Assembly (NCBI GenBank): GCA_041640715.1
Contig: JBEPZU010000004.1
Coordinates: 28,551 to 92,550, forward strand
DNA from: DSFO01 sp041640715
Lineage (GTDB): Archaea > Thermoproteota > Thermoprotei > Gearchaeales > Gearchaeaceae
Reading direction: 5' to 3'
Length of the DNA stretch: 64,000 nt
The notes under the pieces are model-generated. The model was not told where the DNA came from. It saw only the letters and a program-made list of their open reading frames with translations, and made no database searches. A program made the position numbers and the translations under genes. Below, one piece after another: positions 35,894 through 47,540 of this stretch. Within the stretch, counting starts at the first letter, position 1. Each line of letters begins with the position of its first letter.

Positions 35894-36492
35894 ATGATGA
35901 AGAGGTCTTGAAAAAGAGGATACTAGAAGAATTAGAGAAAGAGGAAATAGTGAGCGTTTCAGAGCTCGCTAAAAAGTTGAAGTTGGAAGAAGAGGCATTA
36001 GCAGAGCTTCTACTTGAGCTTGAGAGCGAAGAAAAGATAGAATTGATAGAAACTATACCGGCTGATATAAGCTTCTTTGAATACTTAAGAAAAATAGATA
36101 ACACTGCTTGGTTTTATCTGATAGTCCTAGGAATAACATTGACCGTAATTTTTACTCTTATATTGCCTAGTAGTTTGATAACCGATACGATCAGGTTTAT
36201 AGTGGGTCTTTTCTTCATAATATTCTTCCCAGGATATGCGATATTAGAAACCCTTTTCCCTAGAAGAAGTGATTTGCAATTCATGGAAAGGCTAGTATTA
36301 AGTGTAGGATTGAGCATAGCGCTAGTACCCGCTATCGGATTTATTTTAAACTATTCTTTTGGGATATTCCCAACAACCACCGTGATAAGTTTATCTATAG
36401 TTACTTTAGCGCTTAGCTTCTTAGCATTGGTTAGGAAATATAAAATAGGAAAAGAAGCTTTAAATGGGCTTAAATCTAAGCCCGCTGATTAA
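35890..36492 (+). CDS. DUF1616-type membrane protein with N-terminal winged helix
   Basis: A 200-aa protein. Residues 1-60 are highly charged, with an HTH-like VSVSELAKKLKLEEEALAEL resembling a winged-helix domain. Residues about 75-190 are four hydrophobic helices, including FFPGYAILETLFPRRSDLQF and RLVLSVGLSIALVPAIGFI, the signature of DUF1616. The extracytoplasmic domain that usually follows in DUF1616 is absent here and appears to be encoded separately at 38765. FEN-1 starts inside its last 29 bp. Confidence 0.78.
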   Translation: MNDEEVLKKRILEELEKEEIVSVSELAKKLKLEEEALAELLLELESEEKIELIETIPADISFFEYLRKIDNTAWFYLIVLGITLTVIFTLILPSSLITDTIRFIVGLFFIIFFPGYAILETLFPRRSDLQFMERLVLSVGLSIALVPAIGFILNYSFGIFPTTTVISLSIVTLALSFLALVRKYKIGKEALNGLKSKPAD

Positions 36493-37489
36493 GAGAAAAA
36501 TAATAAGTTTGAATTATTTAGCGGGCAAGATACTAGCAGTAGATGCTAGCATAGAAATACATCAATTCCTAGCCTTAATAAGAAAACCTGACGGAACTCC
36601 TTTCACCAATGAAAAAGGATTGATAACTTCTCATTTAATAGGCCTAGCCTTCAGAACTACTAGATTGATACATGATTATAATATCGATTTAATCTTCGTG
36701 TTCGACGGTAAACCTCCCAAGCTGAAGGAAAATACATTGTTGAAAAGAAAAATAGCCAAAGAAAAAGCGATTCAAGAATGGATAGAAGCTCTGCTAAAGG
36801 AAGATTATAGAAAAGCTTTCTCAAAGGCTGTTGTCACAGGAAAGATCACCGAAGATATTTTAGAAAGTTCAAAAAGACTTTTAGACCTTTTAGGAATCCC
36901 ATACATTCAAGCACCAAGCGAAGCAGAAGCACAAGCCGCATACATGAGCTCTATAGGTATAGCTTGGGCATGTGCAACAAAAGATTATGATGCGATTTTA
37001 TTCGGAGCTCCTAGGATAGTTAGGTATCTCTCGATAAAGGGATTTGAATTTCTCCCCAGCAAAGGTATTTTAAAGGAAATAAAGCCTGAGCTGATAATAG
37101 GAGAAGAATTGTATAGCTATTTGGGAATAAATCGTGAGCAATTAATAGATCTCGCGATATTGGTAGGTACAGACTTCAACGAAAAAATAGAAGGAATAGG
37201 CCCAAAAAGAGCCTTGAGTTTGATCCAAAAATACAAGAAACTTGAAGATTTGCCTAGCGAACTAAGGAATAAACTGCCTAAGAATTATAAAGAGATAAGG
37301 GAATTCTTTTTGAACCCTCCTGTCTTGAAGGAAATCAAAATAGAAAAAAAGAAAATGAATGAAGAAGGTCTTATTAGGTTTCTAGTAGATGAGATGAACT
37401 TCAAAGAAGAAAGGGTTAAGAAAGTAATAAAACGAATGAAAGAAGTCGAGGAAAGAAAAGAGAATCTGAGCAAATGGCTTCAAGCTTAG
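36464..37489 (+). CDS. fen: Flap endonuclease 1
   Basis: A 341-aa structure-specific nuclease of DNA replication and repair that removes 5' flaps during Okazaki maturation. N-terminal SPLIKRKIISLNYLAGK, first metal aspartate in KILAVDASIEIHQFL, FVFDGKPPKLKE, the acidic pair in PSEAEAQAAYM, DYDAILFG, then the helix-hairpin-helix VGTDFNEKIEGIGPKRAL. All seven acidic positions appear retained. The C-terminus reads E-N-L-S-K-W-L-Q-A where the PCNA-interacting Q-x-x-L/I-x-x-F-F is expected, so its PIP box is degenerate. Start ATG overlaps the previous gene by 29 bp; homology supports it. Confidence 0.95.
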   Translation: MGLNLSPLIKRKIISLNYLAGKILAVDASIEIHQFLALIRKPDGTPFTNEKGLITSHLIGLAFRTTRLIHDYNIDLIFVFDGKPPKLKENTLLKRKIAKEKAIQEWIEALLKEDYRKAFSKAVVTGKITEDILESSKRLLDLLGIPYIQAPSEAEAQAAYMSSIGIAWACATKDYDAILFGAPRIVRYLSIKGFEFLPSKGILKEIKPELIIGEELYSYLGINREQLIDLAILVGTDFNEKIEGIGPKRALSLIQKYKKLEDLPSELRNKLPKNYKEIREFFLNPPVLKEIKIEKKKMNEEGLIRFLVDEMNFKEERVKKVIKRMKEVEERKENLSKWLQA

Positions 37490-37525
37490 TCACGTTTTTA
37501 TATATATCTAAGGAATAGTAGAAAA

Positions 37526-38326
37526 ATGAAAGTTTGTATATTAGGTTTAGGAGAAGTAGGATTACCAACAGCCTTGTATATAAAAGAAAAGAACATTCCA
37601 GTTGTAGGTTATGATATTTCTGAGCTCGCCGTGAAGAAGGCTAAAGAAAAAGGAATAGAGGCTACTACGGAATGGAGCAGTATACCTAAGGTCGATGTAT
37701 ACTTGATATGTGTTTGGACAGGCTTAAAAGATGGGAAGCCAGATATGTCTGCAATTTTTGACGTTTCAAGGAAAATAAGCGAAAAAGCTGATGAAAAAAC
37801 TCTAGTATCTATCGAGAGCACTGTAACAGTGGGTACTTCTAGAAAGATCTATGAAGAGTTTCTTAAAAAAACTAATTTGGTACATATCCCTCATAGATAT
37901 TGGAAAGGAGACCCTGTTAGATATGGCGTTAAGCAAATGAGGGTTATAGGTGCGATAAACGAGCAATCCATGAAACTAGGCCTAAAGTTCTATTCAGAAA
38001 TTCTAGATATTCCTCTTTATCCTGTAAGCAAAATAGAAATAGCTGAACTTTCAAAGATAGCAGAGAATAGCTATAGATTTGTTCAAATAGCTTTTGCAGA
38101 AGAACTTAGATTGATATGCGAAAGACTGAATTTAGACTTTGAAGAAACCAGAAGAGCTTGCAATACAAAGTGGAATATAGAAATACTAGAAGCGAGAGAG
38201 GGAATAGGAGGTCATTGTTTGCCTAAAGACACTAGATATATTCTTGAATATGCGGGGAATACTTCATTGATTAAAGCAGCGATAGATCTTGATGAAGAAT
38301 ATAAAAAGAGGAAAAAATGGTCCTGA
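37526..38326 (+). CDS. UDP-sugar 6-dehydrogenase, short form lacking C-terminal domain
   Basis: A 266-aa protein with the N-terminal NAD domain VCILGLGEVGLPTALYIKE, STVTVGTSR, and the central domain with ELSKIAENSYRFVQIAFAEE and the catalytic cysteine loop GGHCLPKD. This is the WbpA/WecC/UDP-glucose dehydrogenase family, which oxidises C6 of a UDP-sugar to the uronic acid. Family members are usually about 420-440 residues with a C-terminal UDP-binding domain; that domain is missing, and the protein ends in a lysine-rich tail. The reading frame is clean to its stop and overlaps the next gene by 10 bp, so it looks intact. No upstream ATPase or C-domain partner is seen. Confidence 0.82.
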   Translation: MKVCILGLGEVGLPTALYIKEKNIPVVGYDISELAVKKAKEKGIEATTEWSSIPKVDVYLICVWTGLKDGKPDMSAIFDVSRKISEKADEKTLVSIESTVTVGTSRKIYEEFLKKTNLVHIPHRYWKGDPVRYGVKQMRVIGAINEQSMKLGLKFYSEILDIPLYPVSKIEIAELSKIAENSYRFVQIAFAEELRLICERLNLDFEETRRACNTKWNIEILEAREGIGGHCLPKDTRYILEYAGNTSLIKAAIDLDEEYKKRKKWS

Positions 38327-38796
38327 ATCTTTTTTTAGCGATACTCCTCTTATTTGCTCAACAAGAGGCTAGTTATGACGATTTAATGCAACAAGTCAAA
38401 GATAAATTAAGTAGCTTAGTAGAAAAACTTTCTGAATTGAAAAGTTACAAATTCGATTATGGAGAAATTCAACGTGTAACGCTAAACTTAAGTAAAGCTA
38501 TAGAATTGATTAATGAAGCAGAACTGCTACAGGAAAAAGGCTTTAAGGCTGAGGCTGAAGCTAAATTAATTGAAGCAATTAGAATCTTAGATAACTCCAT
38601 AGTAGAAATCGATGGTTATTTAAACCATATTAAAGAAGTAAATAACTCATTAAGAAATCTAGCGTTTATCTTAGTTCCTTCTTTATCCTTCGCCACCGCT
38701 TATTTAAGCTTAACAATGTATCAGATTTTGAAAAAGAGGAGAGCAAGGAAGATACTAACCTATTATGTTAGGTTTAAAAAAGGAGAAGATAGATAA
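38317..38796 (+). CDS. Secreted coiled-coil protein with C-terminal membrane anchor
   Basis: A 159-aa protein. An N-terminal hydrophobic stretch NLFLAILLLFAQQEA is a signal peptide or anchor. Residues 20-110 form two coiled-coil-prone heptad regions rich in L, K and E, and a membrane helix at about 115-138 (AFILVPSLSFATAYLSL) is followed by a basic cytoplasmic tail KKRRARKIL. The shape is that of small archaeal envelope proteins with an extracytoplasmic helical hairpin. No family assigned. It overlaps neighbours on both sides, consistent with co-translation. Confidence 0.62.
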   Translation: MVLNLFLAILLLFAQQEASYDDLMQQVKDKLSSLVEKLSELKSYKFDYGEIQRVTLNLSKAIELINEAELLQEKGFKAEAEAKLIEAIRILDNSIVEIDGYLNHIKEVNNSLRNLAFILVPSLSFATAYLSLTMYQILKKRRARKILTYYVRFKKGEDR

Positions 38797-39400
38797 GAAG
38801 ATTTTCATTTCCTTATCCCTAATATTTTTGATAATCTACTCAGGAATAGCCTACTTATTGTTGTCCAACAGGCCCAGCGAGGAATTTTTCGAAATAGGTT
38901 TATTAGGCAAGAACAGGAAGGCTATAGATTATTTCCCCGAAAATACTTCGATGGTAACTAAAGGCGTGAACATAACATGGTATATTATGGTGACCAGTTA
39001 TTTCAGAACACCACAGATCATAAAAATAGTCATAAAATTAGGGAACAACAAAACGAGTATGCCAGATGAATCCACAGGAAGCCCCTCGAATGGAACTGAG
39101 ATCTTTAGTTGGTATGCACTTCTAACTTATAAAGATGTTAGATTCTTCAAGTTTTTTTGGAAAATAACAGAAATAGAAGTAATAGAGGATTTTTATTACC
39201 TGACCTTAGATTTGAATGGCACTCTAATTAAAAAGGTTAAAGAAATAGGAGCATATAAAGGGAGAAATTTCGTGATTCTAACAGAATTATGGAGTTTAGA
39301 TTCTAGCTCTAAGGATTTTATATTAGGATGGAAGATGGGTTATCAGAGAAAGGTGGTATGGACCCATATTTTCTTCAACGTGACCCTTCCTCATCAATGA
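38765..39400 (+). CDS. DUF1616-like extracytoplasmic domain protein
   Basis: A 211-aa protein: a basic N-terminus, one membrane helix (IFISLSLIFLIIYSGIAYLL, about 13-33), then an extracytoplasmic beta-rich domain starting EEFFEIGLLGKNRKAIDYF, which matches the strand order of the soluble C-terminal part of DUF1616 proteins. It completes the four-helix protein at 35890, so a single DUF1616 architecture seems divided between two genes. Its stop overlaps the DegT start (ATGA). Function of DUF1616 is unknown. Confidence 0.6.
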   Translation: MLGLKKEKIDKKIFISLSLIFLIIYSGIAYLLLSNRPSEEFFEIGLLGKNRKAIDYFPENTSMVTKGVNITWYIMVTSYFRTPQIIKIVIKLGNNKTSMPDESTGSPSNGTEIFSWYALLTYKDVRFFKFFWKITEIEVIEDFYYLTLDLNGTLIKKVKEIGAYKGRNFVILTELWSLDSSSKDFILGWKMGYQRKVVWTHIFFNVTLPHQ

Positions 39401-40494
39401 AAGTAAAACTCATAGACCTTTCTAGAGAATACCGAACCCTTAAAAAAGAGATAGATGAGGCAATAATGAAAGTTCTAGAAAGCGGAAAATTTATACTCGG
39501 CCCTAATCTTGAAACGTTCGAAAAAAATTTCAGTGCTTACATAGGTTGTAAACACGCAATAGGTGTAGCCTCAGGAAGTGATGCTTTGTTATTAGCTTTA
39601 AAAGCTTTAAACCTGCCAGAAAAGAGCGAGGTAATACTTCAATCATTTAATTTCATATCCGTAGCTGATTCAATAGTTAAGAACGGTTTAAGACCTGTTT
39701 TCTGTGATATAGAAGAAAGCTCATATAACCTCGACGTTAAAGAAGTAAGAAAACTGATTAATGAAAGAACAAAAGCCATCATAATAAACCATATGTTCGG
39801 CCTTCCAGCTGAAATCGAAGAATTGCTAGAGATCGCTGAAAAATACGATTTATGGACGATAGAAGATGGAAGCCATGCTCATGGTTCGCTTTATAAAAAC
39901 CGTAAAATAGGAAGCCTAGGCCATCTTGCATGCTTCAGCTTATATCCTTCTAAAGTATTAGGCGCATATGGAGATGCAGGGATAATAACCACTAATGATG
40001 ACGAATTGGCTGAAAAGCTAAGAATGTATAGGAATCATGGCTATAAGGAGAAATATCGCCATGAAATCATAGGTTATAATAGCAGACTGGATGAAATACA
40101 AGCCGCCATATTGAATGTTAAATTGAAGAGGCTTGAAGAAAATATTAGTAAAAGGAGAGAAATAGCCAAGATTTATAGAGAAAATCTAACAAAAAAGCTT
40201 GTCTTTCAAGAAGAAAAACCCTATGTAAGACATGTTTATTCTTATTTCGTTGTGAGCACGCCTAAAAGAGATGAGCTCAGAGAGACTTTAACTAAAAAAG
40301 GAATCGAAACTGAAATCTATTATCCTATACCTATACACAAACAGAAAGCTTATTTAGAATATAACACGCTGACTCTGCCCTGCACCGAAGAAGTGGTTAA
40401 AAAAGTACTCTCTTTACCGATACATCCTTATATGGAAAAAGAAGAGATCGATTATGTGATAAACACCGTTAATAATTTTTTTAATTCAATATAA
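39397..40494 (+). CDS. DegT/DnrJ/EryC1/StrS sugar aminotransferase (WbpE-like)
   Basis: A 365-aa PLP enzyme that aminates a keto-sugar nucleotide. The start is the ATG at 39397 (M-K-V-K-L-I-D-L-S), overlapping the upstream stop as ATGA; a longer reading at 39328 runs through the previous gene. The fold is complete: GVASGSDALLLALKAL (PLP-phosphate loop), ILQSFNFISVAD, IIINHMFGLPAEIEEL, EDGSHAHGSLYKNRKIGSLG and FSLYPSKVLGAYGDAGIIT, with the PLP lysine in S-K. YNSRLDEIQAAIL follows. Together with the Gfo/Idh and UDP-dehydrogenase genes it suggests synthesis of a 3-amino-uronic acid sugar. Confidence 0.92.
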   Translation: MKVKLIDLSREYRTLKKEIDEAIMKVLESGKFILGPNLETFEKNFSAYIGCKHAIGVASGSDALLLALKALNLPEKSEVILQSFNFISVADSIVKNGLRPVFCDIEESSYNLDVKEVRKLINERTKAIIINHMFGLPAEIEELLEIAEKYDLWTIEDGSHAHGSLYKNRKIGSLGHLACFSLYPSKVLGAYGDAGIITTNDDELAEKLRMYRNHGYKEKYRHEIIGYNSRLDEIQAAILNVKLKRLEENISKRREIAKIYRENLTKKLVFQEEKPYVRHVYSYFVVSTPKRDELRETLTKKGIETEIYYPIPIHKQKAYLEYNTLTLPCTEEVVKKVLSLPIHPYMEKEEIDYVINTVNNFFNSI

Positions 40495-40498
40495 TTTT

Positions 40499-41614
40499 AT
40501 GATTAAAGATTTTGCATTTTTTTCTATAAAAAAATTATTTTATAAGGAAAATAAGACATTTTTGCAAGTTTTATCAATAGCCCTCCTCATAGCGTTACAA
40601 ACCTTTTCCTATGGAATTGTTACCAATCTAAAAGAATATTTTCAGCAATCCACACCGATCCAAGATTCTAATATAGTTTATGTAGTTAGCGAAGAATCTA
40701 CTACCCTATCCGAACCAAGCCTTTTTTATTCTACTATCGGACTTAACGCAAACTCGATCAAAGCAGCAATACCATTCCTAGTATTAGATGCCGAAATGGA
40801 GGGAAATAGATTGGTTGTAAAGGCTTCGAACGATGAACTGTTCAATATGCCAGGATTATGGCTGAATGGAGAAAGAACAATAAAAGAAGATAGAGCAATT
40901 GCAGGTAAAATATTAGCAAACCTTTTTAATTTAACAATAGGAGAAAAGATCACCTTAAAAATCGAGAATAAAAGCTTGAATTTGAAAATAAGCGGCATTC
41001 TAACCTCTGGTACAAGCTTAGATTACAATTTAATTTTAGACTTAAACTATATTTGGAATTCATTCGTAGAACTAAAGAATAAAATAAGCTACTTGATGAT
41101 CTACGCTGAAAAGGACTTAGATAAAATCCAACTTGAAGCACAGTTAGAGGAATCTCTTGGTCAAAAAATAAAAATCATTAAAAATGAAAGAAAAGAGGGG
41201 ATAAAGAACATATTCTCAAGCCCCTTAGCCATTTTAGAGAATTGGTCGCTTTTGATAAGTTCTGCTGCTTTTTTATTAGCTTTACTTTTGGCCTTGAATA
41301 ATGGTAGGAAGTTTGAAAGATACGCAGGGATATTTTTGGCTTTAGGGATGAGCAGGAACAAACTAAGAGCTTTATTATTGATTGAGAATTCATTAATCTT
41401 AGCTTTAGGTTTGCTTTTAGGTTTCTCCATTTCTGTCGTTTCAGCATCAACGATCACAAAGACCGTAGCAAGCTTAACAGGATTGTCTTTGAGTTTCAAC
41501 CCAGATTACGCGCTAATGGGTTCAAGAGCGGCGATGACAGCACTAGTTATGACTTTTGGTTATATAATCAGTTCATTCATTCTTAATAGAAGTATAAAAT
41601 CCATGATGTTATGA
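40499..41614 (+). CDS. FtsX-like membrane permease, first of a pair
   Basis: A 371-aa protein with one N-terminal membrane helix (FLQVLSIALLIALQTFSYG), a periplasmic MacB-type beta domain of about 200 residues (VTNLKEYFQQ to IKIIKNERKEG), and three C-terminal helices of FtsX type (residues about 245-365, including AAFLLALLLALNNGRKFERYA and ALGLLLGFSISVVSA). This is the topology of ABC-type exporter permeases such as LolE/MacB. No ATPase gene is adjacent. It overlaps the second permease by 4 bp (ATGA). Confidence 0.82.
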   Translation: MIKDFAFFSIKKLFYKENKTFLQVLSIALLIALQTFSYGIVTNLKEYFQQSTPIQDSNIVYVVSEESTTLSEPSLFYSTIGLNANSIKAAIPFLVLDAEMEGNRLVVKASNDELFNMPGLWLNGERTIKEDRAIAGKILANLFNLTIGEKITLKIENKSLNLKISGILTSGTSLDYNLILDLNYIWNSFVELKNKISYLMIYAEKDLDKIQLEAQLEESLGQKIKIIKNERKEGIKNIFSSPLAILENWSLLISSAAFLLALLLALNNGRKFERYAGIFLALGMSRNKLRALLLIENSLILALGLLLGFSISVVSASTITKTVASLTGLSLSFNPDYALMGSRAAMTALVMTFGYIISSFILNRSIKSMML

Positions 41615-42750
41615 CATATCCTTATAAGAAACTGGTATTGATTTCAGTTTTTTTAAACGTTTATTTAATTCTGCCAGTCTTTTCAGAGATCCTTCTAGAC
41701 AATACTTACTCTTTTCTCATAAGCTCTTTTGGCAATGAAGATGACACGCTGATAGTTTATGATTATAACGCCAAGAGTCCAGCGAATAGTAAATTGCCTT
41801 TAAATTTGTTTGGAAAGCTGATTAGTGTTAATGGAGTAATAAGTGTTAGCCCAGAAATCATAGCCTTCACCATGATAAATAGAGAGTTGGTAATAACTAG
41901 AGGAGTAGACATCGTGCTTTTCTCCAAGATAAACAGCATAGATATATTAGAAGGGAGGAATCTTTCTTTGCCCGATACTTTGAGCGCAATTTTAGGTTAT
42001 CAAGTCGCAAAGGAGTTAAATTTAAAAGTAGGAGAAAAAGTATTGGTAAAGAGCGCTACTAGCAATGAAGTTCTAGAGCTTGAAATTGTAGGTATATTTA
42101 AGTCTGAAGGGACTTATAACCAAGAAATCTTCGTTCCTCTATTCGTAGCTGCTACGCTAGCTAACATTCCTACAGATTATGTTTCTTTCTATAGAGTAAA
42201 AGTCGATAAAAATCTAAACGTTAATGCATTATATGAATTAATAAAACAAAACGAGGCAAAAAACATAGACGAAAACATATTGGTTAAGTTCTTGATGATT
42301 TCTGATCGTCAAATGCCAGAATTAAACATAAGGCCTACTTATAGGAGCATGGAAGAATTCTTTATAAAACAGCTAAATCTTTCTCAATATACGTTAATGG
42401 GCTTTTCTTTGACCATAATCTTTTTAACGCTTCTTTTACTTAACAGCATCATAGAATATTACAGAAAAGAATTAGAAGATGGAATAAAAGTATTTAAGGT
42501 AATTGGTGGTCATAAATATTCTATTTTTAAATATCTCTCAAAAGCATGGATTTTAATATTCGCTATGGCTAGCATTTTAAGTTTAATTACGGTCTACTTT
42601 ATAGTTAATTTTTTTAATTATTATCTAAAAATTAAAATATGGGGTTATCAATTAAATATAAGTTTTGAACCTTTACAATTGTTAATAGTTTATTTAATAA
42701 CATTGATATTATCATTTATATTATTATACTTAAATGTTAAAAAAGAATAA
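41611..42750 (+). CDS. FtsX-like membrane permease, second of a pair
   Basis: A 379-aa protein of the same topology: an N-terminal helix, a soluble domain that includes the MacB-like GRNLSLPDTLSAILGYQVAKEL and G-E-K-V-L-V-K-S, and three C-terminal helices starting YTLMGFSLTIIFLTLLLL, then K-V-I-G-G-H-K-Y-S-I in the helix-helix loop (FtsX-like G-x-x-x-x-x-I). ATGA-coupled to its partner, and overlapping the next gene by 17 bp. The pair looks like an orphan heterodimeric permease for an envelope lipid or glycoprotein. Confidence 0.8.
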   Translation: MTYPYKKLVLISVFLNVYLILPVFSEILLDNTYSFLISSFGNEDDTLIVYDYNAKSPANSKLPLNLFGKLISVNGVISVSPEIIAFTMINRELVITRGVDIVLFSKINSIDILEGRNLSLPDTLSAILGYQVAKELNLKVGEKVLVKSATSNEVLELEIVGIFKSEGTYNQEIFVPLFVAATLANIPTDYVSFYRVKVDKNLNVNALYELIKQNEAKNIDENILVKFLMISDRQMPELNIRPTYRSMEEFFIKQLNLSQYTLMGFSLTIIFLTLLLLNSIIEYYRKELEDGIKVFKVIGGHKYSIFKYLSKAWILIFAMASILSLITVYFIVNFFNYYLKIKIWGYQLNISFEPLQLLIVYLITLILSFILLYLNVKKE

Positions 42751-44293
42751 AAATTTAATTTATTTTTTAATAATATTTTCTTTAGCATTAATATTGAGAA
42801 TCAGATTCACGATTATTACAGAGGAACCTTTTTCTACTGATTCATGGCCTTTGATAAAAAATTCGCAAATAATAGCCGAAAGAGGAAAACTTAGCGGTGA
42901 AGAAATAGATCCTTATAACGCTAATTGGCCTTCAAGCCAATTCTTCAGCGCGATGATCGCTGGCTTGCTAAAACTAAACATATTGGATTTCATGAGATTT
43001 TCCTTTCCTCTTTTCAGTTCTTTTACTATTGCAGTATATTTCCTCTTTCTTAGAAGAATAATAGGAGAAAAGGCAAGTTTGGTGGCTTCACTCCTTTTAG
43101 CATTTTCAGGATACAATGTTTTCTTCGGTGGAGGAGTAACAAAGGAGACTTTTGCCCTTATGTTCTTCTATCAAATATTACTCGTATTCGTATTAAATCT
43201 AAAAAAACCTAAATTCAAAACCATATACACCCTGCTGTTCATAACGCTACTTTTGTCTCATCATTTTACTTTACTGAATTTGCTTTTAGTCATAACCTTT
43301 GCTGCCTTAGGCATATCGATGCACGATATAATAAAGGAAAGAAATATCAGGAAAGATATATTGCTTTTGCCTATCTTTAGCTTCCTCTTAGCCTTTATAT
43401 ATTATCAATTCTATGTAAGTTTTAAAATAACTTATGTTGTTCCATATAATGAGATCATAAATTTTATTTTTTATCAACTTTTACTCTTATTTCTTTTTAC
43501 TAAGTTAAAAATAATAAACCCCGAATCGAATAATTTGAGATTAGGTATTTTATTTATAATTCTGTTAATGATAGGGTTCATATTAAGCATAAGATTTAAT
43601 TTTATATACACTAACGTTTTCTCATCCCCATTTTTCTTAATGTTCGCTGCTTCTGGATTTTTACTATTAGTATTCGTAGTTCTCGGTTATAAAAGACTGG
43701 AATATTTTCAGCGAGTATTATTATTTGCATTGTCTACACCTTTTTTAGCATTTTATACATACTTGGTTCTCTCTGCCAATTCTTTACAAACAACGATGAT
43801 TTCAACTAGATTATTGAATTTCATATTACCTCTAATGTTTCCTTTTGCTTCAATTGCTCTAATTAGATTCAAAAAAAGAATTTCAATTCCAATTTTAGCT
43901 TTCATGCTGTCTATATTCATCGTGCAAAACTTGGCAATACATCCGCTAGAGCTTAACGGCACAGGCTATCAATGGTTGTATTATAAAACAGAAGTGCTAG
44001 GTATCGAATGGGCCCATCAATATCTAAGCGAAAATTATCCTATGTTAGCAGATAGGAAGATGAGTTACCTATTGAGTTATTTTGGTTTAAGAGGCGATGT
44101 AATTAAAGGATATATTATTTTGTTGAATCATGGAGAAGACCATCAGGAGTTTTATTTTGTATTTTATAATCAAATGGAGAAAAACGGCTATGTATTGGCT
44201 TATGAAGGAGAACCGATAAAAGATTTAAAGAATAAATTAAATAAATTCTCAAAAATTTTTTCTAATGGAGACTTAGAAATTTTCTTTGAATAA
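42734..44293 (+). CDS. GT-C-like multi-pass membrane glycosyltransferase, putative
   Basis: A 519-aa protein with about 11 hydrophobic helices and a C-terminal soluble part. The first extramembrane loop has the acidic T-E-E-P-F-S-T-D-S-W-P segment (about 22-32), similar to the catalytic loop of GT-C and dolichyl-phosphate-mannose-dependent enzymes, followed by the PSSQFFSAMIAGLLKL helix. It ends the glycan array at 44293, only about 50 bp before the 3' end of the convergent 23S gene. Function is inferred only from topology and context. Confidence 0.6.
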   Translation: MLKKNKNLIYFLIIFSLALILRIRFTIITEEPFSTDSWPLIKNSQIIAERGKLSGEEIDPYNANWPSSQFFSAMIAGLLKLNILDFMRFSFPLFSSFTIAVYFLFLRRIIGEKASLVASLLLAFSGYNVFFGGGVTKETFALMFFYQILLVFVLNLKKPKFKTIYTLLFITLLLSHHFTLLNLLLVITFAALGISMHDIIKERNIRKDILLLPIFSFLLAFIYYQFYVSFKITYVVPYNEIINFIFYQLLLLFLFTKLKIINPESNNLRLGILFIILLMIGFILSIRFNFIYTNVFSSPFFLMFAASGFLLLVFVVLGYKRLEYFQRVLLFALSTPFLAFYTYLVLSANSLQTTMISTRLLNFILPLMFPFASIALIRFKKRISIPILAFMLSIFIVQNLAIHPLELNGTGYQWLYYKTEVLGIEWAHQYLSENYPMLADRKMSYLLSYFGLRGDVIKGYIILLNHGEDHQEFYFVFYNQMEKNGYVLAYEGEPIKDLKNKLNKFSKIFSNGDLEIFFE

Positions 44294-44322
44294 ATTAACT
44301 AAAAATTCTTAGAAAATTAATC

Positions 44323-44338
44323 AGCTGTATATACCCAG
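44323..44338 (-). other. 23S rRNA processing stem, distal arm
   Basis: agctgtatatacccaga here pairs, with a one-nucleotide difference, with tctggtatatacagct at 47448-47463 on the other side of the 23S gene. It forms the base of the pre-23S processing helix that archaeal splicing endonuclease cuts. The bulge-helix-bulge positions cannot be fixed by eye. Confidence 0.7.
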
Positions 44339-44344
44339 AATTGA

Positions 44345-47440
<3,096 letters not shown>

Positions 47441-47447
47441 TATTGTC

Positions 47448-47463
47448 TCTGGTATATACAGCT
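47448..47463 (-). other. 23S rRNA processing stem, proximal arm
   Basis: tctggtatatacagct pairs with 44323-44338 to form the pre-23S processing helix upstream of the 23S 5' end. Confidence 0.7.
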
Positions 47464-47540
47464 TCATCGCATAGAGTTTGCTCCACAATCGACTTGGGAT
47501 TTGCATCTCAAGTCTCATCAAGATGAAAAGATGAACGTGA

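Noticed and set aside
39328..39396. Longer start for the DegT aminotransferase
   Set aside because: The extra 23 codons overlap the previous gene; the family starts at M-K-V-K-L-I-D-L, which gives an ATGA overlap.
41161..41499. Lysine-rich minus-strand frames
   Set aside because: Shadows of the permease gene; composition mirrors the complement of hydrophobic codons.
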